Source: Tetraselmis striata (lineage: Eukaryota > Chlorophyta > Chlorodendrophyceae > Chlorodendrales > Chlorodendraceae). Taken from it: a stretch of DNA of 64,000 nt. Shown here in pieces: positions 43,713-56,516 of this stretch. Within the stretch, counting starts at the first letter, position 1; every line of letters starts with the position of its first letter. The translations under genes were made by a program, and so were the position numbers. The notes under the pieces are model-generated. The model saw only the letters and a list, made by a program, of their open reading frames with translations, was not told the DNA's origin and did no database searches. The stretch is from assembly GCA_006384855.1 (NCBI GenBank), contig VCJN01000731.1, forward strand, positions 1-64,000. The letters run 5' to 3'.

Positions 43713-46700
43713 TCAAACGCTCGAAAACGCATCGCTGGTCTTGTTCCGGTAGCGCGCGGCGATGAAGTCCAGTAGCGCTTGCACGTCCTCAAAAGTGGAC
43801 ATGTAGCCTAGCGACACACGCACGCTCCCCAGCGGCACCTGTTTGAGGGAAGGCGCCAACGGCGTCCATAGCGTAAGCCCCATTTTCAGCCGCAGCGTTA
43901 CCTCAGTGGCAGCAACACTCAGTTTGTCCCTTCACTTGTGCAAGTCGGCATTGGCAGCTCCTTGGCATACAGTGCATGTAGCCTACGTGGGAGGGGCGAG
44001 GCAGCCGTGCCTTGATCCACTTCATTGCGATCTCGCCCTGGTGGCCCAGTGGCACCTTGGTGGCCTCCAGCGCCTCCAGCACAGCCTGCGAAGAAAGCTC
44101 CTGGCCGAGAACATGGAAGTCCGCGCTGCGCTGCACGTTGATGTACTCCACGTCGTCATTGCAGCCCTCCTTGAGGCCCGCCAGGCGCTGCACCTCCTCC
44201 TCCTGCACCCCGAGGTACTTGTAGCAGGCGCCCGGGTTGCACTCCGCGCCCTGCAGCCGTCCACAGGCCACAGACTCCCACGTGTCAGGGCGGGATGAGG
44301 CATCGAGCGCCTACATACATCGCTTAGCGGCCATTTCGGAGCGCTCCAAGCTGTCTCGGTGCAAAGCTGACATTGGATCCGCTAAGGCCGGCAGATTCTA
44401 AGCGTATTTGTGAGCAGTGTTTTGGATGGCCTCCGAGGAATTGATCGCGACTGCAGTTTAGTCCCCCCCCCCTTCTCTCCCCCTCTCTCCCCCTCTGTCT
44501 CTCTCCCCCTCTGTCTCTCTCTCTGTGTCTCTCTCTATCTCTCTCTCTCTATCTCTCTCTCTCTTTCTCATGGAACATGCGTTTGCAGGCTATGTGCCGA
44601 TATGGGCGGTATCCTGCTGCACACACTGTGGATTGCCGGTGTCTGGGATCAATGCGTGGTCATCGGACTGTGCGAGGGGGCTGAGTGGGCATTCAGGCCC
44701 GGCCAACCAAGCGCCACAGCGGCAGGCGGTAGGAGGGAAGGATGCGGCGCTGAGGCCTGCCTGGAGCGGCGGCTAGCTGGCTGGCTAGGGAGCGCACCGT
44801 GCGGATGTGGAAGCCGGCGACTCCAGCGGCTTGTTGGAACTGGACAGTCGGAGCAGAGGGGAACAAAGGCGGAGGGCAAGCAGGTCGGGGGGCGCGCTGC
44901 GCTAGCAGCAGCCAGAATCTGATCGTGAGGTGGAGCGCAGGGGGTGCGGTGCGGCAGGCACCTCGCGGTAGCTCAGCGGGCTTCCGTCCGAGCCGAGCAG
45001 CTCGAAGTTGACGATCCCTCCCTGCACCTCGTGCCTGCCGTCCCGGATGAGCAGGGGGGGTGCGCATGCTGGGCGTCAGCGGTCGATAAGCTTCCAGCAG
45101 AGTGTGGCAGTGAGGCGACGGAGGCACACACTCAGAAGGCGGAATGGAAGTGCCGGCGAGAGCGTCATGTCTCCCAGGTAAAATCAGACCCGTTAGAATG
45201 ACAACCCCAGGATAAGGCTCGGCCACTCGAGAGGAGAGGAGCACTCCATTTCGCCCAGAGCTCGGCCTCTGCTGCCGCATGTGGACCTCCGGCTGGCGTT
45301 CAGGGGTACTGAATGCCGCGCATACAAGTGCCACTTGCGACAACACCCTGGAACTCTGCCGCTGGATCGGATCGGGATACTCCCCACCGCGGCGGCCACC
45401 TCTTGTACGGCACGCGCACCTGTCCTTGCGGTCGTGCTTGCCGAATACCACCGCCATGGGCTTCCCGTTGGTGTGGCGCAGATGGGAAAGCTGCGTGTAG
45501 AGGTAGTCGGACAGCGAAGTGACGTGCGCCTGGATGGCAGTGACCCCTGCCAGATGCCGGAGATTGACATACATGATGGCGTTAGCGCTAGCGTGTGTGT
45601 GTGCCGTCGAAGAATTCTCTGGCACCATCACGCCCAACGCTGCCCCAGCGCCACCAGTATCACTGCTTTACGTACTGTCGTCATCGCAACCAGCAATGCC
45701 AATATCGTGAATACAATTGTGTATGTAGAGAAAGGGAGGAAGAGAAAGGCAGGGGAGGAGGAGGGGGTGCGAAGCCGGTAAGAGGATCAGGATTGGCACG
45801 CTGAGCAAAGCATGAAAGGGGAATGGGAACAGCCCCACACTTCAGGAGGCGCACCGCCAAGGCTCTCGACAAAGTCAAAGCCGTGATTCAGGGCCACGAT
45901 ATCAAGAAAGGAAATGGTGCCGTCCTCCAGGCGCTCCGCGGGCTTGCACTTGAGCACATGGAAATCGTTGTCCGAGGTGGCCAGCGACACGCTGCCGCCG
46001 CCCCAAAACACCTGATGACAGCGGCATTGAGCGCAGCCAAGGAGGAGGGGGGAAGGGGGGGGGGGGGGGGGGGGCTCAGCTTGGGCGGATCTATGTCTGC
46101 ATTGACTATTTGACACGCCATTATACGATTAATGTTGTGTGATAAATTCGAATACACAGTCACGGAATCCGTGTTGTCCTCTACACTATTATATCCGTCT
46201 TAGGGTTTGCTGTGGCGGCATCAAAGGGGAAGAGAGACGGGGGAAAAACACATAAGAAAGCACAGCGCAGGCAATGGCTCACACTCCCTGTCCCAGGGGG
46301 GCATGCAGGCAGGGCTGCGATGGGAGCAGAGAGGGAGGAACGACCTTGTCCAGCAGCTCTACGTTCTCTGTGCGGATGAGGAGGGCGCCGATGCCGGTGG
46401 GGAAGCCGAACATCTTGTAGAATGAAAGGGAGACAAAGTCGGCGGGCACGGCGGAGAGGTCCAGCGGGTTGCTGTGCACCATAGCCGCCGCGTCCAGCAT
46501 GACCTTCCACACGTCGCCGTTGCCCGACTTGGCCTGCACGCCCTTGACCCAGTCCAGCGGGTACTGTGGTGCGCCAGGCGGCGTATGTCAGGGGCTGTGT
46601 GGGAGAAGGCTGCACCAAGCATGTGCCCGCTCCAGTAAATATGGTCAGCATTCAGGCATAGGTGGCAGCACAGCAGTGGTGGAATCCCTTGCAATAATCG

Positions 46701-47541
46701 GCATGTCACCGCCGGTCTGAGCTCAAGTCAAGATGCCACAACATACATCAGCATATGGAAAACTGCAACATGTACCCCCATCAGGTGGGACAGCGAGTGC
46801 AGTCACCTTGACGCCAGCAAAGTTGTCCTCTCCTGGGAACGCAAAGAGGTTGTACGCCGGCACCAGCGTGTTGCCCATGCCGTCGGTGGCAAAGATGTCC
46901 ATCTGCCGGCACACCACGACACAAATGCGCACCGGGCGGGCCCTCAGTCGCGGCGGTGGTCTGATGGCATTGTCAGGCTGGGCCCAACTGGAGCCCAACA
47001 TAGACATGCGCTGCAAGAGCCGTCGTGCCATACCTCCACCTCTTCTTCTTCTGTCTCCACCCAGTCGTCGACCCACTCCTCATCCACTGCCTGCAGCGCA
47101 GCCCAATTGCAAAGAGGAGGGTCAGATCCTCGAAACGCAACTGCACCCACAGGAGCTCCCCCCCCCCCCCCCCCCCACCTCCCTCCTAGTACGCAGTGCA
47201 GCATGCTGTCGGCGCGCCAAAACAAGCGGCCCCAGCGGCACCTTGAAGGTGGCGCCGTGCGCCAGAGCGTACTCGCGCTGGCCGAGCACGCTGTTGTGGT
47301 TCTCGCGCAGGTACACAAACTTGGAGCGCTGCGACCACGGGAACATCTCGCCCACCATCTTGAGCGATGCTGTGGCGCCGCGCGTGAACACGCACTGGTA
47401 CTCCGCTGCGGCGTGCGGCCCATTTGAGGGAGCAGAGGGGGCTGTCAGCACAGACAAGGGCCCACACCCCAGTTGGGAGCCTACCCATGGGTCTCAGTGC
47501 GGCGGTCATGGCCATGAATAATCTATTAAAAGAGGGTGGGA

Positions 47542-47635
<94 letters not shown>

Positions 47636-48202
47636 GGGGGGGGGGGGGGGGGGAGCTCCACCTGGATCTGCGTTGAAGTATTTGAGGATTCGCTCCCGGA
47701 CCGCCTCAATCTGACCAGGCAATAGAGGGCACCCGGAGGAGGTGGCGTTGGGTTTGTCGCTGTGAGGACAGGGAACGAACGGAAGAGCGCAACAGGTGCC
47801 CCGGGGGTTCCGGGTACCAGTGGGGGCGGGCGGCTTGCCTTGGTGTCTGTCAGCACTGAGGAGGGCGCCGCAGAGTGCGGGTTGCCAAAGACATTTTCCT
47901 TCAGCTCCGCCATCGTTGCGTCGATCTGGGCCGCAGAGCGAGATGAGCCAGAGGTCAATAATCCTCGCGCCTTGTGGACACTCGTGATGGCAGGCAGTGG
48001 AATACGATGTACTGCGGCCACCGGGACGGGGTGGCCGCGAGAGGGCAGGTACCATGGAGTTGGTGTACAGTGCGGCGGCGCAGTAGTCCATGTAGTGCTC
48101 GTGCGGTTCCAGGCGGCAGCCCACTTCGTCGTGGTACAGCTTGTCCAGCTTTCCGCCGTAGCCATAGGAGTCCTGCCGCATGAGCATCGGCGTCGGGTAC
48201 AC
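43713..48202 (-). CDS. MOCOS: Molybdenum cofactor sulfurase, aminotransferase (NifS-like) part only
   Basis: Minus-strand exons: 48202-48053, 47925-47839, 47710-47662, 47405-47242, 47090-47034, 46902-46807, 46563-46345, 46011-45855, 45546-45420, 45034-44962, 44839-44798, 44250-44137 and 43838-43713 (486 aa, in frame). Recognisable family text, in order: [83 protein letters not shown] (PLP-binding Lys near 251), [31 protein letters not shown] (catalytic Cys region) and [20 protein letters not shown]. The enzyme moves sulfur from cysteine to Moco for xanthine dehydrogenase and aldehyde oxidase. The usual C-terminal MOSC domain is absent: the frame stops soon after the aminotransferase domain. 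Intron 2 appears to use a GC donor (AAG|GCAAGC). Introns hold long TG, poly-G and CT tracts. Confidence 0.9.
44461..44572. repeat. CT-rich low-complexity tract in a MOCOS intron
   Basis: Poly-C followed by TCTCTC, CTCTGTCTCT and CTATCTCT repeats, about 110 bp, inside the intron 44251-44797. Confidence 0.9.
47545..47654. repeat. (TG)n then poly-G in MOCOS intron 3
   Basis: About 42 TG dinucleotides followed by about 22 G. It lies 10 bp outside exon 3, so it immediately follows that exon's donor in the sense direction. Confidence 0.95.
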
Positions 48203-48616
48203 CCGCCGTCAGTGGCTGGTGTGACAAATATACGAGTACGATATACTACGAGTTAGTACCTGTGAGTACTAGTACAATGTGTACCTGTGACTACGGGTGG
48301 ATGTACTGTATAATGCTGCCATGTGGTAAGCGTTGGGATAACGAATTGCTTTTTTGTATCCTCAAAACACTGTAGCCTCTCGCCTTTGCACCACCACTGC
48401 ACACCACCTTTTGTTTGTCTCTGAGTCTCTCTCCTGTTGAGACTGTGGCACAGGGCAAGGCACTGGCCTTACTGCCTCCTGCCCCCTCCTCACCTCCCTT
48501 GAACCGCCGTGAGCCGTGTGGTCAAGCTGGGCATTGCCCCAAGCTCAGCTGCCGCTGCGGCAATGCAGTGGTGTGAAGGGATAGCTGTGAGAGGGGTGGA
48601 TTCGGGCTGCATCCTA
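48203..48616. other. Spacer between MOCOS 5' end and thioredoxin 3' end
   Basis: 414 bp with GTAC/TACGAG-rich words at 48225-48290. It probably holds the MOCOS promoter and the thioredoxin 3' end. No gene seen. Confidence 0.5.
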
Positions 48617-50579
48617 TTACGGGCGCCCCTCAGCAATCACAACGACCAACAGCGTGCCCTGACTGCCTACCGGTAGCGAATGGTACCTCCTGCCATCAGA
48701 TCCATCAGGCTGTGATGTTGGCAATGCGTGCGCTTGCAGCTGTTGTTTGTGGGTGCATGTGCGTATGGATGAGAAGGGAGGCACCTTGTACTTGGCTAGG
48801 AAGGATGTTTTAGGGCCAGTCATTGCTGGCTGGGCAGCGGAAGCGGCAGTGGCCCGCCCGGGTGTGGGGGTGGCGGCAGCGGAGGGAGGCGTGCTCCTAG
48901 ATGCAGCAGCAGCAGCGCGCTCCGCCATGGCCTGTTGTCCGCACACCGCACGCGGCGCAACGGTCAGCCCTCCCTCTCTCTGTCCAATCGGTTCCTGCCC
49001 GTCCAGCAAGGGTGTATTGCCCTTGCAGGCGGGGACCCTGCTGACTGCCTCATCATCACCGCCACCACCACCACACCGCCGCTGCACAACGCCATTGCCC
49101 CGCCCCCCCACTGTTGGCTCCCCACCAGGCCACTTCCCGCACGGATTGTTCTCCCCACCTCAAGGGGTAGGAAAAGGGCAGAGGCGGCCCACCTTAGCGG
49201 CTGCCTCCTTCTCCAGCCGGAACGCCACCATCTGCTCTGTTTCCTGCTGGATGGCGCCGGTGTCGTCCATCCAGTACCGCAGCCCCGGCTCCGCCAGCGC
49301 CGTCTGAGAGGCAACCGCAGCAGGGTGTCCTTCAGGGCAGCCCATGAGGACCCACGCGTCTCAAGTCCCCGCACACTTCTCCGAGTATATGGCTTTCGGT
49401 CCCCACACGGCCACAATTCACCCCTTCCGGCTTCGCACTTCTCCCACAGGCCGGGGGCAAAACGCATCCACAGCAAGCCTAACCTCCAAGTTGAGCCGAA
49501 GCTTCTTGGCCTTTGTGGGGCCGGCCGCGCCCTCAAACACCAGCTTCCCCTGCGGTGGCGAAATAAGCTGACAGTGAGGCATGCATATCGACAACCACGC
49601 AGGGCTGCTCCTCCGCATGCCATGCGCCGACGCGCACCTCGGCGCCGTAACAGCGAATGTAAGGGAGCGCCGAGATGCCCTCCTTCTTCACCAGCTCCTT
49701 GTGCTTGTCGATTTGCATCTGCGATAGCGGGATAGGAGCGTGAAAGGCGACGAGGGATGGAGGGAGAGGAATCGGCGTTTGGGATTCCCGTCTGGCCACC
49801 GCCGCGGCCGCTGGCGAAGAAGCGCGAGGGCATATGGGGAAAAAGGTGAGCTCGTCCGAACCTTCGCGAACACCACCTTGTCGCGCAGCTTGCGGTCCTC
49901 GGCGAGCAGGCAGAGCAGCGGATACACTCGCTGGCAGGCGTGGCACCAGGTGGCGTAAAAGTCTGCGGGGGAAAACCCGCACCAGCTGCGCATTAGCGAG
50001 AGGTTACCCACGATGCCCAGCGAAGGGCGCAGTCGAGAAGATGAACCGGCGAGGACGGGCATCAAGGCGGCCATCCAATGACACGTCGTGGGGATCCGAC
50101 GGCGATCAGCCAGAATATCATCGCCGCGCGTCCACTCGCCTCGTTCGCGCCCCGCCTCGCCATTCTCCCACACCCTCCCTACCCCAGATGAGCTGTCTGA
50201 CAAGCGCTGGCCCTCACGTACCAACGACCAACAGCTTGCCGTCCTTGCTGGCGTCGGCTATAAGCTGGCGGTACTCCTCCTCTCCGCCCACCTCCCGCCA
50301 TAGCTCCTTCTGCGCCGCCCACCACGGCGCCGCCGTCGCGCTTGTGGCAGCCGCAAGTGCGCCCCCACGCTTGACGGAGCGCCATGCGTCTGGTCGCGCG
50401 ACTGTGCCGAGCGGACATGGGGCGGACGGCGGCCGCGACAGCGGACCGACTGTCGACTGTGCCGCGGTGATCGACATGGTGGGAGGCCGCGTGCGGCGGC
50501 CGCGATAGCGGACCCCCGCCGGCGAGGCCACCAGGCTCGCCGGCCGAGCCAGAGCAGTGGCGGTGGTAGATCCGATCAT
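48617..50579 (-). CDS. Atypical (CHAC) thioredoxin-like protein, probably plastid-targeted
   Basis: Minus-strand exons: 50579-50222, 49962-49862, 49718-49638, 49549-49484, 49303-49193, 48931-48785 and 48709-48617 (318 aa, in frame). Residues 1 to about 45 are rich in Ala, Ser, Thr and Arg with few acids, like a chloroplast transit peptide. The thioredoxin core begins at GKLLVVDFYATWCHACQRVY, with the active site WCHAC in place of WCGPC, and continues to ISALPYIRCYG (cis-Pro) and GKLVFEGAAGPTKAKKL. This layout matches the ACHT-type atypical plastid thioredoxins (family knowledge). A C-terminal extension of about 110 residues adds LAEPGLRYWMDDTGAIQQET and an Ala/Ser-rich linker, and is not part of the fold. 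It probably moves electrons to plastid targets; its partner is unknown. The final exon is the least certain. Confidence 0.83.
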
Positions 50580-51299
50580 GATAGCAAGTTCACACTGTAC
50601 AAGGGGCGGGTGCAGTCGGAAAAAGCGTTGCTATGTCTGTGGGCTCTGTGGAAGTTGCTCAGCAGCGACCTATGTGCAGCTATAATCACGTCGAGCTACT
50701 GGCCTGTCGCGGGACGACTTGTACGGTGGCGCCGTGGCGGTGACAACGCCGACGACGATGGCGGTGATTTAGGCCGGCCGGTCGTCAATTACCGGCCCCC
50801 CCGCGGGCCCCGCGGCCCGGCGCTATATGTGTTCTGCTGTAAAAAGTAGGCTTTTTCCTTCCCCAGTAATCCTTACCTGTACTTTCCGTACGATGGCGGT
50901 GATGACGCCGTGCTGTGCGCAGTCGCGGTCGTGCGCCGGACAATTCCAAGCATGCCTCGCAATATATTCGCATCAAACACTGTATGAAGCTCATATCATA
51001 CAGCCGCCATGCACGCGTGTGTCCGAGAGAGCTGGAGAGAGGTACCAATTATTCTGCTGATTGCCAGGTATAACTGCCAGCTATTTCTGAGTATCACTCC
51101 GGGATAGTCACCCGTTAATCCTTCTTTTTGCGCCGCCATCGTCGCGACGCATGATTCCTAATTTTATTTTTTCGCCCCCGGGACAGGACTGGCACCAGTG
51201 AAACCTGACCCCTTTTGAAACCCTTGCAGCGTCTCTACGACGGCCGTTTAGGCATGATTCCTAATAGTCTGCTCTACCGTACTGCTACCGTCTGTACTA
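50580..51299. other. Intergenic, no gene recognised
   Basis: Upstream region of the thioredoxin gene followed by sequence without coding signal. A GC-rich patch (GGCCGGCCGG, CCCCCCGCGGGCCCCGCGGC) lies at 50770-50820. Confidence 0.5.
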
Positions 51300-53180
51300 A
51301 ATCCTTACTGCTCGCGAATGAATATGAGAACCTCCGATAATCCTTCGCAGTGCTGGTAGGAGAAACGGGCCAGAGGTGGCCCCGGGAATACTATCTGGGC
51401 CCATACCCAGAGAGCGCGGCCTCCGACAGGGGTGCCCCGCTTCCCCATCCAATTGAACATATTCATTAACGATATATTCGATTGGGTAGAACATCTAGGG
51501 TGTGATGTACCGAGGTGCACCGCCGACACGTTAGCGGCAAGGCAACCGCTACGGGTGCCAGGTCAGCTATGCGCGGACGACGCTGTTGGTATATATCACA
51601 TGCTCGTTCGATAACCTGCATGCCATGTTCGCCCACTTCTAACAATGGGCGGAGGACCATGTTATGGGGTTTTGGGTACTTGAGTGTGGGGTGATGGCAT
51701 TAGGCCGATATTCCGACGAGACCGCGTTACGCGAACAAGCTGCCCGATGGCAACTACTTGAATGGGAACGAGTACCAGTTGTAAATGAATTTAGGAATTT
51801 GGGTTTCGTTCATTAAATCGGAATGATTTTGGTATGCGGCACATAGTAGACGACCGGGTTAAGAAGGGCAAACGCGCCATTGAGGCGCTCCATTCGGTTA
51901 GTCAGTGGACGGGACAGAATTCTTACTAATGCTGCGCGCGTGTCTGTCTTTAAAACCTGTAGCCTACGGGTTCTAACTTCAGGGTGTGAAGTTTAGGGTA
52001 TGGGTAGAACTAGCGGCGCAAATAAATAACAAACTGTATTAATCAATCAGTGCTTGCGGTGCCTTGTTGGGGTGGGTAATAACTCTCCTGGGGTGGCCAC
52101 TGCACCGATGATGCGGAAATTGGATAATGCGCCCACAGGTTACGGCCGTTGCATCACGGGCTCGGGCGTTCCTGATGAAAGCATCCGACTTGAATACAAG
52201 CATAACCCATTAAGTAGATCAGCCAACTCGGGCGCGCCCTTACACGCAGTGGGCGTCGGGGACTGTGCGATGGTTAAATCGACTAGCTAGGGCGAGCGTA
52301 GGGCTAGCTGAGGGGGCGCCCCTTCCACTTGAGTGGAGGTCACTAGCCGCGCGCGATGCCGCTAAATAAACTAGTAAAGGCATCACTGTGGGCGCGATAC
52401 GAATCGTCGGCAGCGTTTGCCCGTACTAAAAGCTGTGGTATATATGTCCAGGCGTCTTATGCGTCAAGCCCGTTGCCACAGTATGGTGCGGTTATCCCCG
52501 CGGGGTTATGGCCGGGCTGGACATTATGATTATGCACAATTACGCACTCAAGTATTTCCCACCGCCCGCCGATTGGCCCGGATTCATACCATGCCTCAGC
52601 GGTTTTTGGAACATTGCCCGGCATGTCGTGGCAGAAGTGAATATGAGACTATCGAACATGTGTTGGTGGAGTGCCCGCGGTGCGGATATCGCCGTCATAA
52701 TTTGGGGTTGTCAATACATCCGGAGTTTTGGGATTTCATTAGTAGTCACATTGTTGCATCGACACATGAGGCCTTGACTGTCTTTATTTTGCCCCCCCCC
52801 CCTTCATGGCGATGGATTTTAAATGGAATAGGAATTTTCCAGTTATTGCGTAGGGCCATCCCTCACATTGCACATGTATCGCACTCCCGAAATACTCTGC
52901 TCCGCGGAACGATGGTGCTTGCCCTAACTCGCATTTCTCGAACGGGCCGACGCACAAACGGGTAGGGCGGACTTTCCTGGTCTGTGCCGGGTTTCTTTAT
53001 GGCGGTGTTTTAGACAGTGATCCAACAGTGTTGGATATTATGTCAATAGCCTCCAGTTAGTGGTACATATTAATCATGTCAAATGCTTTGGCAATTTGCT
53101 TGTTGACTAGAACTGAGCGTCGCCTACGCATGCTTTCCGTAGATGGCTCGCTGCCTAAACTACGGCTGTCGTAAAAACGA
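51300..53180 (+). mobile_element. Non-LTR retrotransposon remnant, copy 1 (reverse transcriptase and C-terminus)
   Basis: Near 51370-51600 a broken frame shows GLRQGCPASP, then after a one-base shift QLNIFINDIFDWVEHLG and CADDAVGI, which are reverse transcriptase palm motifs. The frame is shifted and stopped many times downstream. From 52417 to 52965 a clean 182-aa frame encodes the C-terminal zinc-knuckle region (CPACRGRSEYETIEHVLVEC, then PRCGYRRH). The 3' untranslated part follows (GTGATCCAACAGTGTTGG, CTTGTTGACTAGAAC). The order and motifs fit LINE ORF2 C-terminal ends. Inactive as read. Confidence 0.75.
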
Positions 53181-53289
53181 TGATCCGGGAATTGGATATT
53201 GCGTCCGTTGGGGCTATACGGCCGCTGCGGCACGGGCTCGAGCGTTCCGTAAAGCACCACAATTGAATACATGTATTACCCATTTAGTA

Positions 53290-55906
53290 TATCACAAGTA
53301 GACCCGTTGCAGGAGTGTGGAATCGAGAGAGCCGTAAGGAATCAATCGTAGTAGTCGCTACATTGTACAACCCCGCGTCCGCCGACCCGCCAGCCCGGGG
53401 CCCGGCGTCCGTCCGGCGACGGCGACGGCGGCGGAGACGGTCGTCCGACGACGGACGTTGTACGGCGTCCGGCGTCCGGGTCCGGTCCACGCGGCGGGCT
53501 CGGCGCTTCGCGCCATGCCCGCCCCGTAGACCTGACGAACGGTGACGACCGGCCCAACGGCCCGCGGCTGGGCGGCCGGCCGACCGGTACCCGTACCCGT
53601 ACCCGTATCGCGGTAGTTAGCAGGTGAGCGCGACGGTTATTTTGGCCTGCGTGGAATTATTACGGAACATATAACGGATACATTGTCGATATATCTAGTA
53701 ATATATGCTAAACCGTTCCGAAAGTCGGGGTCAGACTCATGCACGGACGCACAGACTCGCCTCGCAATTCATACTAGTAGACTCGTTGCAGGAATATATA
53801 CACTACTACACTAAACGCTACCACACTACACATGGGCTACCTTGGCATGGCGCGCGAGTGGAATCGAGAGAGCCATAAGAAATCAATCGTAGTAGTCGCT
53901 ACATTGTACAGCCCCGCGTCCGCCGACCCGGGGCCCGGCGTCCGTCCGGCGACGGCGACGGCGGCGGAGACGGTCGTCCGACGACGGACGTTGTACGGCG
54001 TCCGGCGTCCGGGTCCGGTCCACGCGGCGGGCTCGGCGCTTCGCGCCATGCCCGCCCCGTAGACCTGACGAACGGTGACGACCGGCCCAACGGCCCGCGG
54101 CTGGGCGGCCGGCCGACCGGTACCCGTACCCGTACCCGTATCGCGGTAGTTAGCAGGTGAGCGCGACGGTTATTTTGGCCTGCGTGGAATTATTACGGAA
54201 CATATAACGGATACATTGTCGATATATCTAGTAATATATGCTAAACCGTTCCGAAAGTCGGGGTCAGACTCATGCACGGGCGCACAGACTCACCTCGCAA
54301 TTCATACAAGTAGACTCGTTGCAGGAATGTATACACTACTACACTAAACGCTACCACACTACACATGGGCTACCTTGGCATGGCACGCGAATGGAATCGA
54401 GAGAGCCATAAGAAATCAATCGTAGTAGTCGCTACATTGTACAGCCCCGCGTCCGCCGACCCGGGGCCCGGCGTCCGTCCGGCGACGGCGACGGCGGCGG
54501 AGACGGTCGTCCGACGACGGACGTTGTACGGCGTCCGGCGCCCGGGTCCGGTCCACGCGGCGGGCTCTGCGCTTCGCGCCATGCCCGCCCCGTAGACCTG
54601 ACGAACGGTGACGACCGGCCCAACGGCCCGCGGCTGGGCGGCCGGCCGACCGGTACCCGTACCCGTACCCGTATCGCGGTAGTCAGCACGTGAGCGCGAC
54701 GGTTATTTTGGCCTGCGTGGAATTATTACGGAACATATAACGGATACATTGTCGATATATCTAGTAATATATGCTAAACCGTTCTGAAAGTCGGGGTCAG
54801 ACTCATGCACGGGCGCACAGACTCGCCTCGCAATTCATACAAGTAGACTCGTTGCAGGAATGTATACACTACTACACTAAACGCTACCACACTACACATG
54901 GGCTACCTTGGCATGGCGCGCGAGTGGAATCGAGAGAGCCATAAGAAATCAATCGTAGTAGTCGCTACATTGTACAGCCCTGCGTCCGCCGACCCGGGGC
55001 CCGGCGTCCGTCCGGCGACGGCGACGGCGGCGGAGACGGTCGTCCGACGACGGACGTTGTACGGCGTCCGGCGTCCGGGTCCGGTCCACGCGGCGGGCTC
55101 GGCGCTTCGCGCCATGCCCGCCCCGTAGACCTGACGAACGGTGACGACCGGCCCAACGGCCCGCGGCTGGGCGGCCGGCCGACCGGTACCCGTACCCGTA
55201 CCCGTATCGCGGTAGTCAGCACGTGAGCGCGACGGTTATTTTGGCCTGCGTGGAATTATTACGGAACATATAACGGATACATTGTCGATATATCTAGTAA
55301 TATATGCTAAACCGTTCCGAAAGTCGGCGTCAGACTCATGCACGGACGCACAGACTCGCCTCGCAATTCATACAAGTAGACTCGTTGCGGGAATGTATAC
55401 ACTACTACACTAAACACTACCGCACTACACATGGGCTACCTTGGCATGGCTCGCGAGTGGAATCCAGAGAGCCCCAAGGATCTATCGAAGTAGTCGCTAC
55501 ATTGTACAGCCCCGCGTCTCCCGACCCGGCGACCCGGGGCCCGGCGTGCTTCGACGGACGGGCGGCGAGGCGGACTGGCGACGGGCGTCCGGCGTCCGGC
55601 GACGGACAACCGACGGTGTCCGGGTCCGGTCCACGCGGCGGGCTCGGCGCTCCGCGCCAAGGCCCCCCCCCCCCCCTCCCCCCCGTAGACCTGACGAACA
55701 ACGACGACCGGCCCGACCGGCGGCGGCCGGTATCCGTACCGGAACATGTACCCAAACCGTAGTCAGCGCAGGTAAGCGCGACGTTGTTTTAACCTTCGCG
55801 GAATTATGACGGAATATATAACATATATTGTTGAGGTATCTAATAATCTATGCGAAACTGTTTAGAAATTCGGCGACAGACACACAGACACACACACACA
55901 GACACA

Positions 55907-55963
<57 letters not shown>

Positions 55964-55990
55964 CTCGTAATTTAAATGGCGGGATGGTAG
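53290..55990. repeat. Five-copy tandem array of a 533-bp element, inserted in retrotransposon copy 2
   Basis: Units begin ACAAGTAGACYCGTTGCAGG near 53290, 53771, 54304, 54837 and 55370, and end CAGACTCRCCTCGCAATTCAT. The middle three are exactly 533 bp apart. Each holds a GC-rich block (GGGGCCCGGCGTCCGTCCGG) and (GGTACCC)(GTACCC)n words. The first unit lacks about 50-65 bp after GTTGCAGGA; the last is more diverged, has a poly-C tract and ends in a (CA)n microsatellite. The 76-aa, 70-aa and 85-aa ORFs in each unit are GC-rich frame artefacts. Confidence 0.9.
55876..55960. repeat. (CA)n microsatellite at the array end
   Basis: ACACACAGACACAGACAC grading into about 27 pure CA dinucleotides. 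Confidence 0.95.
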
Positions 55991-56516
55991 GATTCAGCAA
56001 AGTCGGGTGCGCCATGACACGTGGACATCGGGGATTGTGCGGTGGTTAGATGGACTAGCTAGGGCGAACGTAGGGCTAGCAGAGGGGGCGCACCTTCCAC
56101 TTGATTGAGCGGAAGTCACTAGCCGCGCGCGTTGCTAAACTAGTAAAGGCATCGGTGTGGGCGCGTTAAAAGTAGTCGGCACTAAAACCTGGGGTATACG
56201 GATTATATGTCCATGCGTCTTATATATGTGTCAAACCCGTGGCCACAATACGATTCTTGTTGTCCCCGCACGGGTTGTGGCCGGGATACTGCACATTATA
56301 TATGCAATTGCGCACCCGAGTATTTCCCACCGCCCGCCGATTGCCCCGGATTCATGCCATGCCTGAGCGGTTCCTTGAACACTACCCTGCATGTGGCGGA
56401 GGTGAATCTGAGACTATCGAACATGTGTCGGTGGAGTGCCCGCGGTGGGGGTATCACCGTCATAATTTGGGGTTATTGTGAGTTTTGGAGTTAAGGGATT
56501 TAATTATTAGTCAAGT

